NCBI GenBank assembly: GCA_029706075.1
Contig: JAINUG010000130.1
Location: 2,646,383-2,710,382 of the forward strand
Direction: 5' to 3'
Source of the DNA: Aldrovandia affinis
Lineage: Eukaryota > Chordata > Actinopteri > Notacanthiformes > Halosauridae
DNA: 64,000 nucleotides
A program made the position numbers and the translations under genes. Under the pieces are notes generated by a model that saw only the letters and a program-made list of their open reading frames with translations, made no database searches and was not told the DNA's origin. Below are positions 58,573-64,000 of this stretch, one piece after another; within the stretch, counting starts at the first letter, position 1, and the number at the start of each line of letters is the position of its first letter.

Positions 58573-61500
58573 AGCCCCAAGCTTAAGTTGTTTTGTTTTT
58601 GTTTCTTGCGTCTTCTTCTGCTTCTTCATCCTCTGCTTCTGCTGCTTAATTTCCCTGCCGATTACCTCAAAAATGCTCCAAGCCCAAATTATTCATCCTC
58701 CCCATTAGTCAATATCTACTTCCACTAATAAGACCATCTGTTCATAGTTGCCAATTGCAGGCCAGGCAGCAGGTGACATTATTTCAGACATATATGGGTT
58801 TTCATATGTGATGCCATTTCTGCCAATAAAACATGTAAAAAAATGGATAGATATTATATTGCTTTTCTGTGGGAAGTCACTTGCTTGCTATCTCATACTA
58901 TCCATAAGATTAATAGTATCACTTTTACAGACGTATAATTTGTCTGTAAACCCTGCAGTTTATTGTTTTGTGGCCCAGATAGCTAGGGTGACTACAAGGT
59001 AGGCTGTAAAACTCTAGACTAAATTTATATTCTGGAACCAATAACATGTTAATGTAGCCAGCTAGGAAGCTATGTCTGCCGTGCTTCATTCATACAGCTG
59101 GGTATGTAGCTACAGAGCTACTCAGCATTATCTTGCTACCTTCTGGCAGTTCACTAACTACTGAAGTATAATTAGCCAGTGATATAGTATGCCATCATTA
59201 ACCTTTGCATGGTGATTTACCTAGCTGCTTGTCTTACTATTTAGCTATGCTGCAGGTGATTCATTAATACCTAACGGTAGTTACCTTTCCAGTAACATAA
59301 CTATACTATTATAGAACTACTGCTCGTTGTTTTCCCTAACCGCCCACAGAGTTTGGCGAGCTAACGACATGCGTTGCTATGTGCAGTGGACTTAAATTGA
59401 AAAGAACTGTTCCCACATCTACAGTGTAAATGAAAAATGCAGCAAGTTTATTTGACTTCACGTTAAATGGAATACAACTACCACACACAGTGACACAGAT
59501 AGAATCTGAAGCTACATTATCGGGACACGTACAGATCGCTTTTTTAATGTTTCCACAATCAATGCATTAGATGATATGTGCTGTATAAGATGTAGTGTAT
59601 ATCTGTCAGATATAGCTTTTCAGACTAACAGCAGCATCCATCGCACAACCAAAATGTATCCTTGCTCCAGATTTTCACATAGTGAACGCACGTTTATGTT
59701 ACATTACTCAATCCATATACAGTATTATACACATTTGCTAATTTGCCACCAATACCTCCAATACCTGCTAAAACAACTGGTTACCTACCTAGCTAGCTTC
59801 AGCTGTATGTTCATTTGCATTAAGAAATTGATGCTGCTGCATATACAACATACTAACTTGGATAGAATCTCATCCAGCTACATTCTTCATAGCTAGTTAA
59901 GTATGTATCACCTTTTGTAATGTTAAATCATAACGTTAAAGTTATAAAACATAACTATATTACAGGATTAATATACAATTTATACAGATTTGTTAATTTT
60001 ACAGCGATGTCACACTTACCTGATGTCAATTCTGTTGTCTGCTTAACAGTCACTGTTTTATTTGTGAATGGCTTGCGTGCCTGGGTTGTGCCCTGTGAAT
60101 GTGACTTGCTGTTGCCCTGTAGACCGTTTTTGTTTTAGCCTAGACTGGCATAAAATACACTGTGAACAAACCCATTGTTACTGATGGACTGCTTTTAAGC
60201 AACCATGTGAAATCATCATGTATTCTGTTCTGCTGTCTGTCCACAGTGTTAGTTGACAATTGCAAATGAGAAACCCTGTTGTTGCAGCCGGATTGCTTTA
60301 TTAATTCAGTGAAAGCTGTGCGATCGTTGGGTCCTATGAATGTGAATAAGTGTTGCTGCTGCCCTCTACACCAACTAGATGGTGAAAGTTGTGAGCACAA
60401 TGAAGTAAAGTCACAAAGCTTATTACTGTCTCTCAGAATTTCTTTCTTTTACATTACATCACGGTGCTTTTTTCAAACACAGAATATGAAACATGCAAAT
60501 TGTTTCATGTACACTTAGAAATTTTGGATTGTGACATAGCATTTGAAGAAACCTAATGGGAGATGAGACTATGAGATGAAACACAGGGCCAAGTTACTTG
60601 AACGAATGTATGAAAATATGGGTAGCATTTCTTTAGAACTGTGCTTCAGTGTTTAGTTTCTGTCAAATATATTGGTTAAAGATTAGTTGTAACTAATGGC
60701 ATTATTTTCATATCATCAACTATATCAATTTTACGAATTGTGTTTTACAGATGTACATAGAGTATATGCATTGTAAATTGCCTTTTTTAGGTTGAAATGT
60801 TCTTGTTTAGATTAGATTCATATTAATCAAATTTTACAGAGCCAAATTACAGAGCTAAATTGTGAAAGTAAATTGAATGATGTCATTTCAAAACATTTGC
60901 AATATGAAAATAATGTCTGTAGGAGCTGGCATCATACTGTGCATTTGATACACATAAATTCACACTCAATGTAGCGAGACACGCATTGATGGTCTCAAAT
61001 ATTTTTCCCCCTCTACCTCTGAGATCAATACATATGGCATTTGCATGCTGCTTGCATCCAGTTCAAAAGTAACTCGTGGTGAGGATTGATTATCTTCAAT
61101 CTGATTTTACGATACAAAGACAGGCACCAAGGTCACGGCCAGTGGCTCGTAAGAGCGACACTTTGGAACTGTCTCAGCCCTGCTCTTCCCCTTCCAGTAA
61201 TTATGGCAATCTATTTCTCTCTTCATGATTGACCTTCTATCTCACTCAGTTCAAAGGCCCTACAATGCCAGGTGATCCGTTTGGCATACCGTGTGTACAC
61301 CTCAACATATGCAATTTATTCCCTTAATGGAGGTTAAGGGCTAGTATCCATTCTTCTATGCAGTGAAATAGCCATTGGATAACTCATAACCTCTCATACG
61401 TATGCTCAAGGACTCTTTCAATACATACAATACAATGTTGTTCTTAATTGATATATGAAACACATTCACAAATGTGTGTTTTCCCTCTTGAAATGCATTC

Positions 61501-62340
61501 TAGTTAATATAGTACAATTGCATTTACACATTTTTACATGCATCTCTTGGGCTGCTGTGTGAGGAAATGGCCCTTCTTCTCTCCTTTAGCTTTCAGTTGC
61601 AAGACTTAATCAGCAGGCCAGACATACTTATCTAGATTAGATCAATTGCTAATGCAATAAAGGGAACAATATCTCTGTATGGCACAATAGAGTGGCCAGT
61701 TTATTACCCTCCATGACATATGTCGACTGGGCAAGTGGCTGTGCATTGTTCTTTGTCTTGACTCTCCTGGTCATGTCTAGACATTGAACAAATTAGACGA
61801 TCATCAACTCACAAGAGGAAATGTGAATCTGAAAGTCAATTTCCTTTGTTTTGCCATCACTGGACAAAAGATAGCAGTGTAAAATAGCCACCAGCTTACA
61901 TTCATATTCAATTTAATTTTTCAGTTATGATACATTGTTTTTTGTATCACATATTAGAATTACAGGAATGCAATTAAAAGGAATGCAGATGCAGTTATTT
62001 TTGTGGGCAACAGTAACGTATGCTTGTTAGAGAACTGGATGGTATCACCACAGCTTTATAGGTTGAGTTCCTGGGGTGAGGCAATACTCCTGTATTCTTA
62101 GGCAAGAAACCTGAATTGCTCTCTGAATATTCAGCTGGAAGGATAGAAACTGAAACTGAAATAGAAACTGTGCAAGTCATGCTGCATGAGTATGTTTGCT
62201 AAGCAAATGTTAAATACATTCCTGATACCATTATTAGCACACATATTTTTCATGCACAATTTGTGTTTTGTTCAGAATGTTTTCAAAATAAAAGCTTTAA
62301 AAATCTGTAATGAATGTAGGGCACACTGTACATAGCATTT
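58573..62340. other. Unclassified sequence, GCTAGC patches near 59-59.9 kb
   Basis: A CTT/CTG-rich patch lies at 58605-58650. Scattered agctagct motifs occur at 58979, 59056, 59790 and 59891, as near 46 kb. Frames such as 59576-59896 (106 codons) have no recognised domain. The 61010-61340 part is complex non-repetitive sequence. No gene recognised. Confidence 0.4.
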
Positions 62341-62439
62341 CTAAACCTATAACAATTGTGCAACAGGGCTAAAATAAATGCCTCAGAGTGGTTCAGTTCT
62401 GATGCTTTCTTTTGTGCTGCATTACTCAATTCTCAAATT

Positions 62440-63315
62440 TCTCGTAGTTCCTTCGTACCAACATTTACACATGTAAATTGGGATTTATCAAAGTCCAACT
62501 TGTTCAGACATGCAAAGGAAATTTACGAAAACATGAGACCACGCGCAGTGTGTGTAAACTCCGCAGTTCGTCTTTTAACTCTAATCTTTCACTTTTATTT
62601 ATGAAATTGGTCATTAAATAGGCTTCTTTGTCCATGTATTTTGTCCTGAAAGAAAGATAAATTATAAAGAAACTAACATAAATTGGTTGTGAATACTATT
62701 GCAATTAAGTTTTGTATATAATTAATTGATGAGAAATACTATTTAAAGGGCCAAAATGCTGTAAAGTCCAACCTTGCAATGACTGACCTTGCGCTATTAG
62801 AGGAATTGGCGAGAGCGCTTCTGGCGAGATCACATTTCCAGGGACCGGGCTGACTTTTTTGCCGAGGATGACGAGTGGCTCTTGAGCCGGTTCCGATTCC
62901 CTAGAACCCTTCTATTGTGGCTGTGCAACATCTTAGAGCCAAGACTTAACAAGGCAAACAAGAAGATCTTATGCTATTCCAACACATGTCCGTGTTGTCA
63001 ATGCTTGGCTTTTTGGCCACGGGCTCTTTCCAAAGGGAGATTGGTGACCGTGCTGGAATATCCAAACCCTCCATGAGCCACATACTGCTCGGTGTACTTC
63101 ATTCTATTGCTAATCTAGCACCGGAGTATATTCGATTTCACTATAGTGCGCAGAGCCACATTTGGTGTCAAACAGGCCTTTTTCTGGCTGGCCTTCCTAA
63201 TATGGTCGGTGCCATAGATTGTACCCATGTGCGCATTAAAGCTCCATTCACAGACACCTTTGCCTATTATTCCCCTTCTGGAATAATACTGGACAGCAAC
63301 ACCTCACCGAGGTAG
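62440..63315 (+). mobile_element. 3'-truncated Harbinger transposon
   Basis: The upstream part (cgtaccaacatttacacatg, gggatttatcaaagtcc, gaaatttacgaaaacatgag) has the tttac/gtaaa-rich subterminal style of fish Harbinger elements. It leads into a transposase reading frame that ends abruptly at 63315, before the rest of the nuclease. The left terminus is approximate and no right terminus was found. Confidence 0.6.
62779..63315 (+). pseudogene. Harbinger (PIF/Harbinger DDE) transposase, N-terminal part
   Basis: An ATG at 62779 (MTDLALLEELARALLA) opens frame 1. A frameshift near 62825 moves to the frame encoding FFAEDDEWLLSRFRFPRTLL (62850-62910), the typical N-terminal block. A second shift near 62965 returns to frame 1 for LSMLGFLATGSFQREIGDRAG (a predicted helix-turn-helix-like region) and SMSHILLGVLHSI. 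The copy continues to VGAIDCTHVRIKAP (about 63205-63245), where the first catalytic aspartate lies. The frame loses similarity after about TFAYY. Only about 180 of the usual 350-430 residues and one of three acidic catalytic residues remain, so it is dead. This family hydrolyses DNA at element ends together with its Myb-like partner. Confidence 0.85.
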
Positions 63316-63442
63316 GGAACAGCAAGGTGACAGAAACCACTAGCTGGCTAGTTAACACCCCTTATAAATCTAGCTACATAGCTAACATATTCTTAGCTAT
63401 GTAGCCATATGAGATGGGTGAAGATAGGTGAAGTGGAGGGAC
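63316..63442. other. Junction between Harbinger fragment and minisatellite
   Basis: Holds ctagctggctagttaacac and tctagctacatagctaac, the same GCTAGC-type motif seen near 46 and 59 kb. Confidence 0.45.
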
Positions 63443-63709
63443 TATGCCTGATACTGAGGAATGACGCTGCAAGGAGGAGTGAGTATGGCTGATACTGAGG
63501 AATGACACTGCAAGGAGGCGTGAGTATGCCTGATACTGGGGAGTGACACTGGGGGATGAGGAGTGAGTATGCCTGATACTGGGGAGTGACACTGGGGGAG
63601 GAGGCGTGAGTATGCCTGATACTGGGGAGTGACACTGGGGGATGAGGAGTGAGTATGCCTGATACTGGGGAGTGACACTGGGGGATGAGGAGTGAGTATG
63701 CCTGATACC
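63443..63709 (-). repeat. Minisatellite, 41-43 bp unit, six copies plus a part
   Basis: Units start at 63443, 63484, 63525, 63568, 63611 and 63654, with a 13-bp stub at 63697. The first two are 41 bp and the rest 43 bp. Each starts tatgcctgatactg(g/a)gga and ends gtgag. Units 2 and 4 carry a ggcgtgag ending (a CpG) while units 1, 3, 5 and 6 have ggagtgag. Units 3, 5 and 6 are identical, which suggests recent duplication or homogenisation. All three minus-strand frames are open through the array because the unit has no stop on that strand. Confidence 0.97.
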
Positions 63710-64000
63710 ATGTGAGTATTAAACACATACTGCTTAAACAGCTGATGGATGAGGGATGCCCAACTATGAACACAGTATATTTTGCCTCATACCTTTTGGT
63801 ACCTATGATATTACCTTTCAAAATAATGCATTGTTTAATTTGTATTCAGAAAGAAACATACTCAATTTAATTGATTCTGCTTGAGCCCGCATGTTTTGTT
63901 TTTCTTTTTACAAAAAAATTAGTGAGAAACAAATTGCAAAAAATAAACATGATATGAGAAAATAATGGTCCACATTTCAAGACACCTGTTGTTGAATCAT
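63710..64000. other. AT-rich sequence, nothing recognised
   Basis: Nothing recognised up to the window end. Confidence 0.5.

Noticed and set aside
63443-63709. Regularly spaced repeats resembling a CRISPR array
   Set aside because: The units are contiguous with no unique spacers, and the context is a vertebrate genome; it is a minisatellite.
63393-63821. 142-codon proline/serine-rich minus-strand frame
   Set aside because: It is a read-through of the 43-bp minisatellite and does not depend on frame, so there is no evidence for a protein.

Overview
The window looks like non-coding DNA from a ray-finned (probably teleost) fish: an intergenic region or a very large intron. The basis is the repeat content. 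It has Tc1/mariner relics with a shared terminal inverted repeat (TIR), two-component Harbinger pieces, hAT and piggyBac-like non-autonomous elements, a tRNA-derived SINE family, a Ty3/Gypsy fragment that looks Gmr1-like, and fish-typical repeats carrying the 'ctcttatccagagtgactta' motif. Nothing bacterial is present. I found no host protein-coding gene, rRNA, true tRNA or CRISPR array that I would defend. Most open frames are short chance ORFs, and the longest ones lie on SINEs, an LTR, a minisatellite or GC-rich tracts.

Layout. 1-4.5 kb: unique AT-rich DNA, then a Harbinger-like relic (1580-3138) with a clean hAT MITE nested in it (1907-2125). 4.3-9.5 kb: SINE pieces, two Tc1 relics and a fish interspersed repeat. 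9.5-20.2 kb: two SINEs, a long-TIR DNA element, a Tc1 relic, a second Harbinger fragment with a Myb/SANT-like reading frame, and a Tc1-type MITE. 20.2-29.5 kb: mostly unique sequence with one SINE, microsatellites and a CpG-richer block ending in a pyrimidine tract near 21.5 kb. 29.5-31.5 kb: a 1.35-kb piggyBac-like element flanked by TTAA with internal tandem repeats, then the 3' end of a LINE. 31.5-38 kb: the longest stretch without a recognised repeat, with one splice-site-flanked exon candidate at 34.0-34.2 kb. 38-46 kb: a palindromic hAT MITE, a solo LTR, a Tc1 relic and a broken Gypsy integrase. 46-51 kb: an unclassified GCTAGC-rich region and a 1.1-kb TIR element. 51-58 kb: SINEs, a Harbinger transposase scrap and an interspersed repeat. 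58-64 kb: mostly unclassified sequence, then a Harbinger transposase relic and a 43-bp minisatellite.

Nothing here works as an operon or pathway. The coherent story is layered transposition: autonomous proteins (Tc1 transposase, Harbinger Myb protein and transposase, Gypsy integrase, LINE ORF2) survive only as broken fragments. The non-autonomous copies they probably moved (MITEs, SINEs, solo LTR) often keep clear termini and target-site duplications (TSDs), so they are better preserved than the coding relics.
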